A DNA stretch of 35,565 nt from Porticoccaceae bacterium (GCA_028280905.1 JANQKW010000151.1:1-35565), one strand, 5' to 3'. Positions 25,792-35,565 are shown, counted from the stretch's first letter. Numbers and translations: made by a program. The notes: generated by a model not told the origin, from the sequence alone.

Positions 25792-26834
25792 CTATCGCCT
25801 TCTTGCTGCTGTGCCGGTGCCCGGCACTCAAAGGCATTGCCGGGGTGAAAAAGCTGGCCTCTTGATTTCAATATCTCAGCAGCCGGCAAAGGGTTTCTTC
25901 CGGGAAGCTGAAGTTCCGTTAGTTGCAAGGCATCCGTGCCGCAGGCGACCACAATGCCGCCGTCTGCGCTGGATGCAATGGTTCCTGGGGATGCAGAAAG
26001 GGGTGATTTAACGACATTTGCTTGCCAGATGCGCACTCGTTCGCCGGAGATAAGACTAAATGCGATTGGAAATGGATTAAACGCGCGGATTTTCCTCGCT
26101 AGGTCGTTGGCGCTGAGACGCCAGTCGATCATCGCCTCCTGCTTGGCAATTTTCGCCGCATAGGTACTAAGCGCATCGTCTTGCGCAACTGGCTGGACAG
26201 TGTTAGCCGACAATTGATTTAAAACATCTATTAAGGCTTCGGTCCCGATAGAGGCGAGCTTTTCATGCAGGCTCGCCGCGGTGTCCGTGTCAACAATGTC
26301 GCAGGCTCGCTTGGCAAGCATATCCCCGGTATCCAGCCCTTCATCCATTTGCATGATGGTAACGCCGGTCTGCTGATCGCCGGCTTCCAGTGCCCTTTGA
26401 ATAGGGGCTGCTCCCCGCCAGCGGGGCAGCAGCGAGGCGTGAACATTAATGCAGCCCAGCCTTGGGATGTCCAGCACTGCTTTGGGGAGGATTTGGCCGT
26501 AGGCAACGACCACCATCACATCGGGACTGAATTCAGCCAGCAACGCTTGCTCGTCAGCAGTTTTAAGGGTTTCAGGCTGGCAGACGGGTAGTTTGTGCTC
26601 AATCGCCAACTGCTTTACCGGACTTGGCGTCAGTTTCTTGCCGCGCCCCGCCGGGCGGTCTGGTTGGGTGTATACCGCTGCGAGTTCAATCTTGCAGCGG
26701 TTATCTGCCGAGCGTTGCGCTTGCAGCAGCGCGTCCAGGTGGTGTGCGGCGAAATCAGGTGTGCCGGCGAAGACAACGCGCAGGCCAGCTTTGTTTTTCG
26801 ATGGGTTATGCGTGTTGTCGGCTGAGCTTTTCAA
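25788..26834 (-). CDS. fmt: Methionyl-tRNA formyltransferase
   Basis: Fmt formylates initiator Met-tRNA using 10-formyl-THF. [16 protein letters not shown] near the N-terminus and [24 protein letters not shown] with the catalytic Asn-His are clear, as is [15 protein letters not shown]. The likely start is TTG at 26834, inside the end of def (29-nt overlap). No ATG or GTG lies between it and the conserved region, and the Shine-Dalgarno site is weak. The N-terminal extension of about 17 residues before LRVVFAGTP is longer than in E. coli. Confidence 0.94.
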   Translation of the reverse strand: MKSSADNTHNPSKNKAGLRVVFAGTPDFAAHHLDALLQAQRSADNRCKIELAAVYTQPDRPAGRGKKLTPSPVKQLAIEHKLPVCQPETLKTADEQALLAEFSPDVMVVVAYGQILPKAVLDIPRLGCINVHASLLPRWRGAAPIQRALEAGDQQTGVTIMQMDEGLDTGDMLAKRACDIVDTDTAASLHEKLASIGTEALIDVLNQLSANTVQPVAQDDALSTYAAKIAKQEAMIDWRLSANDLARKIRAFNPFPIAFSLISGERVRIWQANVVKSPLSASPGTIASSADGGIVVACGTDALQLTELQLPGRNPLPAAEILKSRGQLFHPGNAFECRAPAQQQEGDS

Positions 26835-27315
26835 GCTTTTTGCGAATCCTCTGTCTTTTCAGCGGAGATAGATAGTCCACGAACAACTTTCCGTTGAGGT
26901 GGTCCATTTCGTGTTGAATACAAACCGCCATTAGTCCGTCGGGTTCGAATTCCATGGCATTGCCGTCGCGGTCGAGGGCGCGCACCTTGACGAACTCGGG
27001 ACGTTCCACAAACTCGTAAAAGCCTGGGACGGAAAGGCAACCTTCCTCCCAGGGGCGTTTGGTGCTTTCGTCGAGTATTTCCACTTCGGGATTGATGAAA
27101 ACCCACGGGTCATTGCGCTCTTCCGAAATGTCCATCACTATCACCTGTTCGTGCACGTCCACCTGGGTGGCGGCAAGGCCTATGCCGTTGGCGTCATACA
27201 TGGTTTCCAGCATGTCATCCACCAGCTTTTTGATGCGGTCATCCACCTGCTTGACAGGGGCGGCGACTGTGCGGAGTTTTGGGTCCGGAAATTCAAGAAT
27301 TGTTAAAATAGACAT
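26806..27315 (-). CDS. def: Peptide deformylase
   Basis: Def removes the formyl group from new proteins, using Fe2+. The three motifs are present: [19 protein letters not shown] with the metal-binding cysteine, and [12 protein letters not shown] with the HExxH metal site. The 169-residue length is typical. It opens the minus-strand operon def-fmt-rsmB-trkA-trkH-TPR and is divergent from tsaP. Confidence 0.97.
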   Translation of the reverse strand: MSILTILEFPDPKLRTVAAPVKQVDDRIKKLVDDMLETMYDANGIGLAATQVDVHEQVIVMDISEERNDPWVFINPEVEILDESTKRPWEEGCLSVPGFYEFVERPEFVKVRALDRDGNAMEFEPDGLMAVCIQHEMDHLNGKLFVDYLSPLKRQRIRKKLEKLSRQHA

Positions 27316-27448
27316 ATCGAATGTGACGAGCTTCTAGCAAAATGCCGTAAACCACTGCTAACATTAGGCGTAACTGAAGGTTTTGGATAATAATAACCAT
27401 CGATATAGCAAGTATAACACCATCGGCAAATCACACAGGATGGCCAAA

Positions 27449-28468
27449 ATGAAAAAAATATTGCTGGCATTGCTTGGGGCAGGACTGATCGCGTTGTCCT
27501 CTATAGCAGCAGACCACTCGCCTTTTAACGATGATATTCCCGAGCGCTATACCGTTCAGCGTGGTGATACCCTTTGGGATATCTCGGACCACTTTCTTAA
27601 GGACCCCTGGTTGTGGCCGGAAATCTGGTATGTCAACCCGCAGATTAAGAATCCACACTTGATATACCCCGGCGATGTAATCAAGATGGTGTACCTGGAC
27701 GGCAAGCCGCGCCTGACGCTGGAGCGAAATCGCAACGTAAAACTGACGCCGCAGATTAAAGAGTTGCCGCATGGCGATGCGATTTCGGCTATCCCGCTGG
27801 ATGTCGTTAACAGCTTCCTGTCACGCAACCAGGTGCTGGACGACGATGACCTGGAAGGAATTCCCTATGTGGTTGCCGGAAGTGAGCGACGCCTGCTGAC
27901 CGGTGAAGGGGATGATTTCTACGCCCGCGGCGAATTTGGCGAAACTAATGCCTATGGCGTCTACCGCATCGGCGACGAATACAGAGACCCGGAAACCAGG
28001 GAGGTGCTGGGCATTCGCGCGAAGGACGTGGGCGCGGCCAAGATTAAGCGGGTTAACGGCGAGGTGGCGACCCTTGGAACCACCCGGTCAGAGGAAGAGA
28101 TTCGTATCGGCGACCGTCTGTTGCCCCATGAAGAGCGCCGTATCGATTCTATCTTCTACCCCAGCGCTCCGGAAAACGGCGTTGAAGGCGTAATTCTGGC
28201 GGTGGAAGGCGGCGTTTCACAGGTGGGCCGGTTGGATGTGGTTGCGGTAAACCTCGGACAACGCGAGGGTCTGGAGGTTGGCAATGTGCTGGCCATCTAC
28301 AAGCTGGGCGAAACGGTTACCGATCGCGTAGAGGGCGGGCGGATTAAGCTACCGGATGAGCGCTCCGGCCTGCTGATGGTGTTTCGAACGTTCGAAAAAA
28401 TGAGCTACGGATTGGTGCTGGAGGCCGATCGGCCGCTGGCGGTAAACGACAAGGTTATGAATCCCTAG
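27449..28468 (+). CDS. tsaP: LysM peptidoglycan-binding protein, TsaP homologue
   Basis: The protein of about 339 residues starts with a signal peptide, MKKILLALLGAGLIALSSIAA. A LysM domain follows at residues about 32-82 (RYTVQRGDTLWDISDHFLKDPWLWPEIWYVNPQI...LIYPGDVIKM). The rest is a beta-rich region with paired QVGRLDVVAVNLGQREGLEVGNVL segments. P. aeruginosa PA0020, in the same place between def and dprA, is TsaP, which anchors the type IV pilus secretin to peptidoglycan. Synteny and domain layout support that role. ATG 27449 is chosen because AGGATGG is well spaced; ATG 27440 overlaps it. Confidence 0.82.
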   Translation: MKKILLALLGAGLIALSSIAADHSPFNDDIPERYTVQRGDTLWDISDHFLKDPWLWPEIWYVNPQIKNPHLIYPGDVIKMVYLDGKPRLTLERNRNVKLTPQIKELPHGDAISAIPLDVVNSFLSRNQVLDDDDLEGIPYVVAGSERRLLTGEGDDFYARGEFGETNAYGVYRIGDEYRDPETREVLGIRAKDVGAAKIKRVNGEVATLGTTRSEEEIRIGDRLLPHEERRIDSIFYPSAPENGVEGVILAVEGGVSQVGRLDVVAVNLGQREGLEVGNVLAIYKLGETVTDRVEGGRIKLPDERSGLLMVFRTFEKMSYGLVLEADRPLAVNDKVMNP

Positions 28469-28485
28469 CCGGAAAAGTCGATTGT

Positions 28486-28514
28486 AAAGCCGCGGCCTGT
28501 TCCGCGGCTTTTTT
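28486..28514 (+). terminator. Rho-independent terminator after tsaP
   Basis: AAAGCCGCGG, loop CCTGTT, CCGCGGCTTT is a 10-bp stem followed by six T in a row counting stem T residues, then TGTATT. It isolates tsaP from dprA. Confidence 0.92.
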
Positions 28515-28572
28515 GTATTGTGCTAGAGTAAATACAAACCTGGTTATGTGGCGTTAAACGCAAGGAGAACCT

Positions 28573-29670
28573 GTGGACAGGGAAGCGGAAGCCGCACTGA
28601 TAGTGCAAAATCTCACCGGTTTTACGCTAGCCGTTCAGCAGCGCTTGCTGCAGAAGCTGGGTTCGTTTTCGGTTATTCTCGACGCCGAGCCGCGTTCCAC
28701 GGGCGATAAGCTTGATGCCGCTTGGCAGGCGTCCTTGAGAAGCTTCCGGGAAGCGCCCGATAGTGTGCTGAATCTCGTGGAGGACCAGCGCGAGATACTG
28801 CTCCAACACCAGGCCGAAGTACTGCCATTCACCGACAGCCGATATCCGGCGCTGCTCAAAGAGATAAGTTCGCCTCCTCCGGTGTTATTTGTAAGGGGCA
28901 ACGCGGAGGCCTTAAGCTTGCCGCAGCTAGGCATTGTCGGAAGCAGGCGACCAACCAAGTCAGGTATTGCTACCGCAAAGGATTTTTCACGCTTTCTGGC
29001 GGCCAACGGATTCGTTATCACCAGCGGTATGGCGCTGGGCATCGACGCTCAGGCTCACTCAGGCGCGCTGGATGCGGGCAAAACCATAGCGGTGACGGGA
29101 AGCGGCATAGATATCGTCTATCCAAAGCAACACAAGACCCTGGAAGCGGCCATAGTGGCCGGTAATGGCGCTGTGGTCTCCGAATTTCTGCCCGGCACTC
29201 AGCCCATCGCGGAAAATTTTCCCAGACGCAACAGAATTATCAGCGGTATGAGCATTGGGGTGCTGGTTGTGGAGGCTGCGATTAGGAGCGGTTCGCTTAT
29301 CACGGCCAGAGAAGCCATGCATCAGGGCCGTGAGGTTTTCGCCATCCCCGGCTCTATTCACAACCCGATGAGCAGAGGTTGCCATCACCTTATCCGAGAG
29401 GGCGCCAAACTAGTGGAAACCGGTGAAGATATTGTGCAGGAGTTGGGAGGCCTGCTGGCCTATAAAGGAGAAGAGATCAATGCCTGCGTGCCATCGGATT
29501 TTACGGAATTGGAGCAAGTCGTTCTCAAGGCTATGGGTTTCGATCCGGTTGATTTCGATAGCCTTATCGAGAGAACGCGCCTGACAATAGTCGAGGTCAA
29601 CCAACAATTGGTTTCGCTGGAACTCAAGGGTGCGGTAGAGAATAGAGACGGGCTTTTCGTCCGTTGCTAG
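28573..29670 (+). CDS. dprA: DNA processing protein DprA (Smf)
   Basis: DprA protects incoming single-stranded DNA and loads RecA in natural transformation. The 365-residue protein has a Rossmann-like DprA core from about residue 115: LGIVGSRRPTKSG, SGMALGIDAQAHSGAL, RNRIISGMS and EAAIRSGSLITAREAMHQGREVFAIPGS. An N-terminal SAM-like region and a C-terminal winged-helix (residues about 300-365) flank it. The start is GTG 28573 behind AAGGAG. The position between tsaP and tsaC matches Pseudomonas. Type IV pilus factor TsaP next door fits a DNA-uptake role, though that is only suggestive. Confidence 0.95.
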   Translation: MDREAEAALIVQNLTGFTLAVQQRLLQKLGSFSVILDAEPRSTGDKLDAAWQASLRSFREAPDSVLNLVEDQREILLQHQAEVLPFTDSRYPALLKEISSPPPVLFVRGNAEALSLPQLGIVGSRRPTKSGIATAKDFSRFLAANGFVITSGMALGIDAQAHSGALDAGKTIAVTGSGIDIVYPKQHKTLEAAIVAGNGAVVSEFLPGTQPIAENFPRRNRIISGMSIGVLVVEAAIRSGSLITAREAMHQGREVFAIPGSIHNPMSRGCHHLIREGAKLVETGEDIVQELGGLLAYKGEEINACVPSDFTELEQVVLKAMGFDPVDFDSLIERTRLTIVEVNQQLVSLELKGAVENRDGLFVRC

Positions 29671-29693
29671 TACTCCTTCAAGGTGATACTGAC
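29668..29693 (+). repeat. Short repeat SR1, starting at the dprA stop codon
   Basis: TAGT[A/G]CTCCTTCAAGG and the following bases recur at 35326-35351 with 22 of 26 positions identical. Each copy starts with the TAG stop codon of the upstream gene (dprA, yheV). CCTTCAAGG inside is a near palindrome. Confidence 0.6.
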
Positions 29694-29813
29694 GGCTCAG
29701 CGGCCATAGGCGCTGGAATTCCCGGCAGGCATTGCCATACTTGTAGGTGATGTTGTTAATTACTGGCGGCGCCCAACCGGCAGCCCGATTCTTTAAAATA
29801 ACGGGAGAAAGTT

Positions 29814-30047
29814 ATGGAATCGCCCGCGCACACGATCAACGCGCTCTTCGATCAACTGGGGCTGGACAGTTCCGACGAGGACATTGAGGCGTTTATCGAT
29901 GACTGCCATACCATACCCGACAACCTGGCGTTGTATGATGCCGGTTTTTGGACGCCGTCACAGGCGGCTTTTCTAAAACAGGCTGTTGAAGAGGACGCCG
30001 ACTGGGCGGAAGTGGTGGATAACCTGAACGCCATGCTCAGAGAGTAA
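29814..30047 (+). CDS. DUF2789-family protein
   Basis: The 77-residue acidic soluble protein has the DUF2789 layout: an N-terminal HTINALFDQLGL segment and the C-terminal FWTPSQAAFLKQAVEEDADWAEVVDNLNAML. Its function is unknown. A GGGAG site precedes the ATG at 29814. It lies where many relatives carry other short genes between dprA and tsaC. The 143-bp gap in front holds SR1 and nothing else that I can identify. Confidence 0.82.
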   Translation: MESPAHTINALFDQLGLDSSDEDIEAFIDDCHTIPDNLALYDAGFWTPSQAAFLKQAVEEDADWAEVVDNLNAMLRE

Positions 30048-30144
30048 CGGAACAGCCGCTTATCGTTCAAACAACCTGACCAGGATCAATCAAGCCATAG
30101 ATTAACCTTGCGGTGCAAGGGACGATAAACCGTATACTTCGCTA

Positions 30145-31347
30145 ATGGCTTCCCGGCACCAGCTGCTTCGCTCACTCTCCCTGGCGGAAATTACCTTTTT
30201 CGGCATAGGCACGATTCTCGGCGCCGGAATCTATGTATTGCTGGGCAAGGTGGCGGGCGCTAGCGGCATGGGCACGCCGGCCGCTTTCCTGCTGTCTGGA
30301 ATCATCGTCAGCTTCAGCGCCTATTCCTATTCACGGCTGGTCCGGCGGTTTCCGTATAGCGCTGGAGAGGCGGTTTATATCCAGGAGGGGTTTCACAGTA
30401 AGCTGCTATCAACGCTCGCCGGATACGCCATCGTCTTCGGCGGTACGGTTTCGGCGGCGACACTTGCCAGCGGATTCACCGGTTATTTTGATCTATTTGC
30501 CGCCGTCTCAAAAGGGCTCAGCATAGTCGTATTGATTATTGCCTTAACGGCACTCGCTTGCTGGGGGGTGAAGCAGTCCGTTGCTGTCGCGGTAACCACC
30601 ACCCTGCTGGAGACCATTGGCTTATTGATTGTACTGGTGGCCGGCGGCGATAACCTGGCCGAACTCGACACCCGTTGGCAAGAACTTATCCCATCGTTTA
30701 ACCGCACCCAAATTATTGCCGTTACCAGCGGTGCCTTCCTGGCGTTCTACGCGTTTATCGGCTTTGAGGACATGGTAAATATGGCCGAGGAGGTAAAAAA
30801 TGTGGAGCGCAGTCTGCCGCTTGGAATTGCCATTGCGTTGGTGGTGACAGTGCTGCTCTACGCGAGTGTGGCCTTGGTTGCTATTCTGTCATTGCCGGTG
30901 GACGAGTTGGCGCAATCGGACGCTCCGCTGGTGCTGTTGATTGAGCGCACCAGTAGTATACCGCCGCAAATTATCGCGGTTATCGGCATGATTGCGGTAG
31001 TCAATGGGGCATTGGTACAGATCATTATGGCCTCAAGGGTGCTTTACGGTATGGCCTGCCGCAGGCTGGCGCCCGCCTTGCTCGGATCCGTTAGCCCGCT
31101 TACCCGCACACCTTTAAATGCTACTTTATTGACGGGAGTGCTGGTGATTGGCTTTGCGTTGTGGTTGCCGATTACGGCGTTGGCCAAGGTTACTAGCACC
31201 TTGATACTTTTTGTGTTTACGCTGGTGAACCTATCACTGCTGGCGATAAATATACGTGAAAAGAACAGGGGGTTGCCGGGATTGTTGATGCCGGTTGTCG
31301 GCGCTTTGCTGTGTATTGTTTTTGTCGCGTTTCAGTTGCTGGACTGA
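30145..31347 (+). CDS. APC-superfamily amino acid permease
   Basis: The 400-residue integral membrane protein has about 11-12 hydrophobic segments. Its N-terminal motif GIGTILGAGIYVLLGKVAG is the APC-family substrate-binding unwound helix 1. FLAFYAFIGFEDMVNMAEEVKNVERSLPLGI in the middle is a second family hallmark. It is a little shorter than usual (430-480). The likely role is uptake or exchange of amino acids or amines across the inner membrane; substrate is unknown. The ribosome site before ATG 30145 is weak. It stands alone on the plus strand. Confidence 0.85.
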   Translation: MASRHQLLRSLSLAEITFFGIGTILGAGIYVLLGKVAGASGMGTPAAFLLSGIIVSFSAYSYSRLVRRFPYSAGEAVYIQEGFHSKLLSTLAGYAIVFGGTVSAATLASGFTGYFDLFAAVSKGLSIVVLIIALTALACWGVKQSVAVAVTTTLLETIGLLIVLVAGGDNLAELDTRWQELIPSFNRTQIIAVTSGAFLAFYAFIGFEDMVNMAEEVKNVERSLPLGIAIALVVTVLLYASVALVAILSLPVDELAQSDAPLVLLIERTSSIPPQIIAVIGMIAVVNGALVQIIMASRVLYGMACRRLAPALLGSVSPLTRTPLNATLLTGVLVIGFALWLPITALAKVTSTLILFVFTLVNLSLLAINIREKNRGLPGLLMPVVGALLCIVFVAFQLLD

Positions 31348-31516
31348 TGTTGTCTGAACCCTTGTCCAAACCGATCGCCGGAACGTCTAATCAAGTGTAG
31401 ACAAACAGGAATAACCTGATAATGGCGCACGGTGATTCTATTTTTATTGAACAATTAATGCTAATGCGATAGCCTGCCCGTTTTTTCCCAGAAATTGTGT
31501 CGAGTAGGTAAATAAA

Positions 31517-32023
31517 ATGAGCAAGCCTTTTGTAGCCATCCTAATGGGTTCTGATTCTGACTTTCCGGTGATGGAAGCCAGCATTACCATCCTGAAGAAA
31601 TTCGATATCCCCTTCGAGGTGAAGGTCAGTTCCGCGCATCGAACGCCGGAAGCCACTCACAACTATGTAAAGGATGCCGATCAACGAGGCTGCGCGGCCT
31701 TTATCTGCGCCGCGGGAATGGCGGCGCACCTGGCTGGCGCGGTATCCGCAAACACCCTAAAGCCGGTAATCGGGGTGCCTATTGATGGATCCCTCGACGG
31801 CTTGGATTCGCTACTGTCCACCGTGCAAATGCCCGGCGGAATTCCCGTTGCCACGGTCGCGATCGGCAAGGCGGGCGCCAAGAATGCCGCCTATCTCGCC
31901 GCCCAGATAATCGGTGTGGCCGATGCGGATATGCACCAAAGGCTGGTTGCGGAGCGGGCGGAAAATGCCCAGGCGGTTATCGACAAGGACCGGGCATTGC
32001 AGGAAAAACTGCAGCAGTTGTGA
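31517..32023 (+). CDS. purE: N5-carboxyaminoimidazole ribonucleotide mutase
   Basis: PurE moves the carboxyl group of N5-CAIR to carbon in purine synthesis. The 168-residue protein has [10 protein letters not shown] for phosphate binding, SAHRTPE with H41, and [27 protein letters not shown]. The SAHRTPE form fits class I, which needs PurK as partner. No purK is in the window. The stop TGA overlaps the GTG start of tsaC (GTGA), so the two are probably translated together. The 169-bp gap in front shows no clear PurR site. Confidence 0.95.
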   Translation: MSKPFVAILMGSDSDFPVMEASITILKKFDIPFEVKVSSAHRTPEATHNYVKDADQRGCAAFICAAGMAAHLAGAVSANTLKPVIGVPIDGSLDGLDSLLSTVQMPGGIPVATVAIGKAGAKNAAYLAAQIIGVADADMHQRLVAERAENAQAVIDKDRALQEKLQQL

Positions 32024-32582
32024 TCGACTGGAACTGGCATCCCGGTGTCAGGCGCGCGGTTGCCCGCTTGCATGCGGGCGGGGTAGTGGCGTATCCCACG
32101 GAGGCAGTCTGGGGATTGGGATGCGATCCGCTAGACGAGCGGGCGGTTGAGCGAATTCTCCACCTAAAGCGGCGGGAGCGGGGAATGGGGCTTATACTTA
32201 TCGCCTCATCACTATCACAACTGTCGCCATTGCTGGCGGGGTTGTCCGGCGAACAGCGCGCCACCTTGCAAAAAAGCTGGCCGGGTCCGCACACCTGGTT
32301 GGTTCCGGATACCGGCGTTGCTCCCGAGTGGATTACCGGCGGTAGGGATACGGTGGCGGTGCGAGTGACAGATCACCCGGTTGCCGCGGCAATCTGCGAA
32401 AACTTCGGTGGGCCATTGGTGTCGACCTCTGCAAATCCCCATGGAATGCCCCCCGCTAAAACTGCGTTGAAGGTGAGATGTTATTTCGGCAAGGGCTTGG
32501 ATGCAGTCGCGCCGGGCGCAGTGGGTAAATCCGGGTCAGTCAGCTCAATTCGCGACCTGGTTTCAGGTGCTATTATTCGTTA

Positions 32583-32583
<1 letters not shown>
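32020..32583 (+). CDS. tsaC: Threonylcarbamoyl-AMP synthase
   Basis: TsaC makes threonylcarbamoyl-AMP from Thr, bicarbonate and ATP for the t6A37 modification of tRNAs that read ANN codons. The 187-residue protein shows VVAYPTEAVWGLGCDP and LKRRERGMGLILIAS at the ATP/threonine site, and the later LVSTSANPHGMPPA. The start is GTG, overlapping the purE stop codon by 4 nt. The usual neighbours hemF and aroE follow. Confidence 0.94.
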
Positions 32584-33618
<1,035 letters not shown>

Positions 33619-33621
33619 GAA

Positions 33622-34440
33622 ATGACGGACAGCTACGCGGTATTCGGCAATCCGATTGGCCACTCAAAATCGCCCTTTATCCATCGGGCGTTTGCCGACC
33701 AGACCGGAGAGGATATTGACTACACTGCTGAATTGGTGCAACCGGGAGGCTTTGATAACGCGGCGGACGCTTTTTTTGAAGCCGGCGGCAAGGGGCTGAA
33801 TGTTACCCTGCCATTCAAGGAAGACGCCTACCGCTATGCAACACAGCACACCGAGCGGGCACGGCGCGCCGGCGCGGTAAATACGCTGATGCAAAATAAA
33901 AAGGGCGCAATTCTCGGTGATACGACCGACGGCGAAGGCATGGTGCGGGACATTACCGTAAACCTCGGTTGGGAGATGGCCGGCAAGCGCATTTTGGTGC
34001 TTGGAGCGGGAGGCGCGGTGCGCGGCGTACTTGAGACGGTACTGGCGCAACAGCCCCAGCATATTGTGATTGCCAATCGGACGCCGGCAAAGGCGCTGCA
34101 ACTGAGCAAGGATTTCGCTGAAATGGGCTATCTGTGCGGTTGCGGCTTCGATATGTTGCCAGGGCAGCAATTTGACATGGTGATTAACGGCACCAGCGCA
34201 AGCCTCGGCGGAGAATCGCCGCCGTTGCCTGCCGATCTACTGGCGGAACAGGCCTATTGCTACGATATGATGTACGGCGACAAGCCGACCGTATTTATGG
34301 ATTGGGCTCGGCGGCACGGAGCCGAAAGCGTTTGCGATGGCCTGGGGATGCTGGTGGAACAGGCAGCCGTTTCCTTTCAGCTGTGGCGAGGCCGCCGGCC
34401 GGATACCCTGGACGTGATTCGCGAATTGCGCAAGCGCTAG
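33622..34440 (+). CDS. aroE: Shikimate 5-dehydrogenase
   Basis: AroE reduces 3-dehydroshikimate with NADPH in the chorismate pathway. The 272-residue protein shows FGNPIGHSKSPFIHRAFA (substrate site), GLNVTLPFKEDAY with the catalytic lysine, TDGEGMV, and the NADP motif VLGAGGAVRGVL followed by NRTPAKA. It directly follows hemF (3-nt gap), so the pair is co-transcribed. It ends 3 nt before the stop codon of the convergent gamma-carbonic anhydrase gene. Confidence 0.97.
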   Translation: MTDSYAVFGNPIGHSKSPFIHRAFADQTGEDIDYTAELVQPGGFDNAADAFFEAGGKGLNVTLPFKEDAYRYATQHTERARRAGAVNTLMQNKKGAILGDTTDGEGMVRDITVNLGWEMAGKRILVLGAGGAVRGVLETVLAQQPQHIVIANRTPAKALQLSKDFAEMGYLCGCGFDMLPGQQFDMVINGTSASLGGESPPLPADLLAEQAYCYDMMYGDKPTVFMDWARRHGAESVCDGLGMLVEQAAVSFQLWRGRRPDTLDVIRELRKR

Positions 34441-34443
34441 ACG

Positions 34444-35007
34444 CTATTCCACCTGGCTGCGCCAGTCGGCCGCTTCCGCCAAGTATTGGTCTTTGAGCTT
34501 GGCGTAATTCTGCGGCGAGTAGCTAAAGAAGCGGCGCTCTTTGTCAGTCACGGGCCTGGCTTGTCGACAAGGGTTCCCCACGTAGACATACCCACTTGCC
34601 AGCGTTTTACCCGGTGGCACCATGCAGCCCGCGCCGATAATCACCTCGTCCTCAACGACGGCGCTGTCATTGATGATGGCACCGTTGCCCACCAGTATCC
34701 TATTGCCCAGGGTGCAACCGTGCAAAATGGCGCGGTGCCCGACTACCACGTCGTCGCCCACGTTAAGTGGGAAGCCCCCGGGGTTAAAGTCGCTGGCATG
34801 GGTGACGTGCAGCACGGCGTTGTCTTGAATATTGCTGCGGTTGCCAATGCGGATGCTATGCACATCCCCCCGGATAACCGCTCCAGGCCACACCGAGACA
34901 TCGTCACCCAGCGTAACATTGCCGATTACCACCGCGGCGGGGTCGATATAGTTGCGTTCGCCCAGCGTCGGCTTAACCTGCTTGAAACTTCGAATATTGG
35001 AAGACAT
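34444..35007 (-). CDS. Gamma-carbonic anhydrase family protein (YrdA-like)
   Basis: The 187-residue protein is a left-handed beta helix made of hexapeptide repeats. NIQDNAVLHVTH and VVGHRAILHGC carry the three metal-binding histidines seen in gamma-class enzymes. The family includes YrdA and CaiE-like proteins, many without proven carbonic anhydrase activity. The adjacency to aroE/tsaC matches E. coli and Pseudomonas. The ATG at 35007 has AGAGG almost touching it. It is divergent from yheV. Confidence 0.92.
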   Translation of the reverse strand: MSSNIRSFKQVKPTLGERNYIDPAAVVIGNVTLGDDVSVWPGAVIRGDVHSIRIGNRSNIQDNAVLHVTHASDFNPGGFPLNVGDDVVVGHRAILHGCTLGNRILVGNGAIINDSAVVEDEVIIGAGCMVPPGKTLASGYVYVGNPCRQARPVTDKERRFFSYSPQNYAKLKDQYLAEAADWRSQVE

Positions 35008-35042
35008 CCTCTATATCGCGGTCGGTTGTTGATTCATTGGCT

Positions 35043-35048
35043 ATAATA
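35043..35048 (+). promoter_or_regulatory. Possible -10 box of the yheV-type gene
   Basis: A perfect TATAAT lies about 40 nt upstream of ATG 35086, in the divergent gap. No clear -35 box is found at the right distance, so the promoter is tentative. Confidence 0.45.
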
Positions 35049-35085
35049 AACGGCCCAGTCTGAGTTTTAAATATTGCGAACGGTC

Positions 35086-35328
35086 ATGTTTAAACCCCAA
35101 AAACGCTTTATTGCCGGCGCTGTTTGTCCCCGCTGTGAGGAAATGGACAAACTGACCGTCTTTTCGCAAGACGGCAAGGACATTCGCGAGTGTGTCAGTT
35201 GCGGTTTTCGGGAAGAGATGCGCTATGAAAATACGCCCCGTGAACTGGATACGCGGGTCAATCGCAGTGCTGAAGAAAAAGTGCAAGAAACCACACCCGT
35301 AAAGATTCTTGATCCGGGAAAGACCTAG
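35086..35328 (+). CDS. yheV: YheV-family putative zinc ribbon protein
   Basis: The 80-residue protein begins MFKPQKRFIAGAVCPRC and has two CxxC pairs, CPRC and CVSC, about 22 residues apart, as in a zinc ribbon. The segment ECVSCGFREEM is diagnostic for the YheV (DUF2387) family. Function is unknown. The C-terminal ~25 residues are a polar tail longer than in E. coli YheV. An in-frame TTG 12 nt upstream is not needed. Short repeat SR2 starts at its stop codon. Confidence 0.88.
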   Translation: MFKPQKRFIAGAVCPRCEEMDKLTVFSQDGKDIRECVSCGFREEMRYENTPRELDTRVNRSAEEKVQETTPVKILDPGKT

Positions 35329-35351
35329 TGCTCCTTCAAGGTGATAATGGC
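35326..35351 (+). repeat. Short repeat SR2, starting at the yheV stop codon
   Basis: This is the second copy of the post-stop repeat seen at 29668-29693 (22 of 26 identical, including CTCCTTCAAGGTGATA). Both copies start with TAG. Confidence 0.6.
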
Positions 35352-35382
35352 GAGGTAACGCAGGAAAGTTGGGATATAGAGT

Positions 35383-35565
35383 CGGTTTTATGTTTTTCTT
35401 TCACAGTCGGTGGCGAATCGCCTGCGGAGATACCTTTGCAGACACGCGGTGAATACGTCCCTGTACGCTCGACACCCGCTTCCCTGCGGGTGACGGTCTG
35501 CAAAGGTATCTCCCCAGTCAATTCTTCAGATCTACCGCTCTACTACTTAAGAAGGTGCTTTTGCC
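35383..35565. repeat. C5, composite fold-back element, cut by the window end
   Basis: The outer end CACAGTCGGTGGCG (35402-35415) and its T-rich flank match the right end of C2 read backward. R9 follows, then the first part of the spacer (35514-35565), which matches the reverse complement of the C4 spacer. The element is thus inverted relative to C2 and C4. The second repeat copy and the far end should lie just outside the window. Confidence 0.85.
35426..35513 (-). repeat. R9, structured repeat copy (in C5)
   Basis: The closing stem is a perfect 18 bp (35426-35443 with 35496-35513). The core 35444-35495 is 52 nt. Hairpin 1 is TAC, loop GTCCCT (35457-35462), GTA. Hairpin 2 is CACCCGC, loop TTCCCT (35480-35485), GCGGGTG. 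Arms are related to R4 and R8, but where R8 has GAAGTGCC R9 has GAGATACC, changed on both sides of the stem. Confidence 0.93.

Overview
The window looks like chromosomal DNA of a marine-type gammaproteobacterium of the Cellvibrionales/Pseudomonadales neighbourhood. The gene order atpIBEFHAGDC-glmU-glmS and the order trkH-trkA-rsmB-fmt-def-tsaP-dprA...tsaC-hemF-aroE both match what is known for Pseudomonas and relatives. There are no rRNA or tRNA genes, IS elements, prophage genes or CRISPR arrays.

Layout. 342-1742 (-): exported serine beta-lactamase-like hydrolase. 2358-9526: nine-gene F1Fo-ATP synthase operon with its own promoter and a strong terminator. 9577-12815: glmU-glmS (UDP-GlcNAc synthesis) ending in a hairpin. 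12854-13916: a TetR repressor, a 36-residue membrane peptide and four matching operators. 14015-14815 (-): PhoH-type ATPase. 14873-15138: a probable frameshifted small gene. 15252-17054: DUF4153 membrane protein. 17510-19675: uvrD. 19691-20788: orphan TRAP-type lipoprotein. 21288-27315 (-): def-fmt-rsmB-trkA-trkH-TPR operon (formyl-Met cycle, 16S rRNA methylation, K+ uptake). 27449-31347: tsaP, dprA, a DUF2789 gene and an APC permease. 31517-34440: purE-tsaC (overlapping) and hemF-aroE. 34444-35007 (-) gamma-carbonic anhydrase is divergent from a yheV-type zinc ribbon gene.

The most unusual content is intergenic. Nine copies (R1-R9) of a structured repeat form inverted pairs in the gaps at 1-320, 1959-2274, 17082-17369, 20841-21290 and 35383-end. 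Each copy has a long near-perfect closing stem whose sequence differs between copies, enclosing a core that is exactly 52 nt in the seven intact copies. The core holds two hairpins with variable but complementary stems and six-base loops. On one strand every preserved loop reads ANGGA, and the two loops sit exactly 23 nt apart. ANGGA in a hairpin loop is the recognition motif of CsrA/RsmA, and one hairpin (2204-2215) equals the published CsrA SELEX consensus. My leading hypothesis, untested, is a dispersed family of RNA elements that bind CsrA/RsmA. Three of the pairs share terminal inverted repeats and a structured spacer, so the pairs may also be mobile fold-back units. One copy (R7) contains two further ~50-nt structured inserts in opposite orientation.

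For repeats, the strand field gives the strand on which the loops read ANGGA. Start codons were moved from the longest reading frame where a Shine-Dalgarno sequence, the promoter position or family length argued for it.
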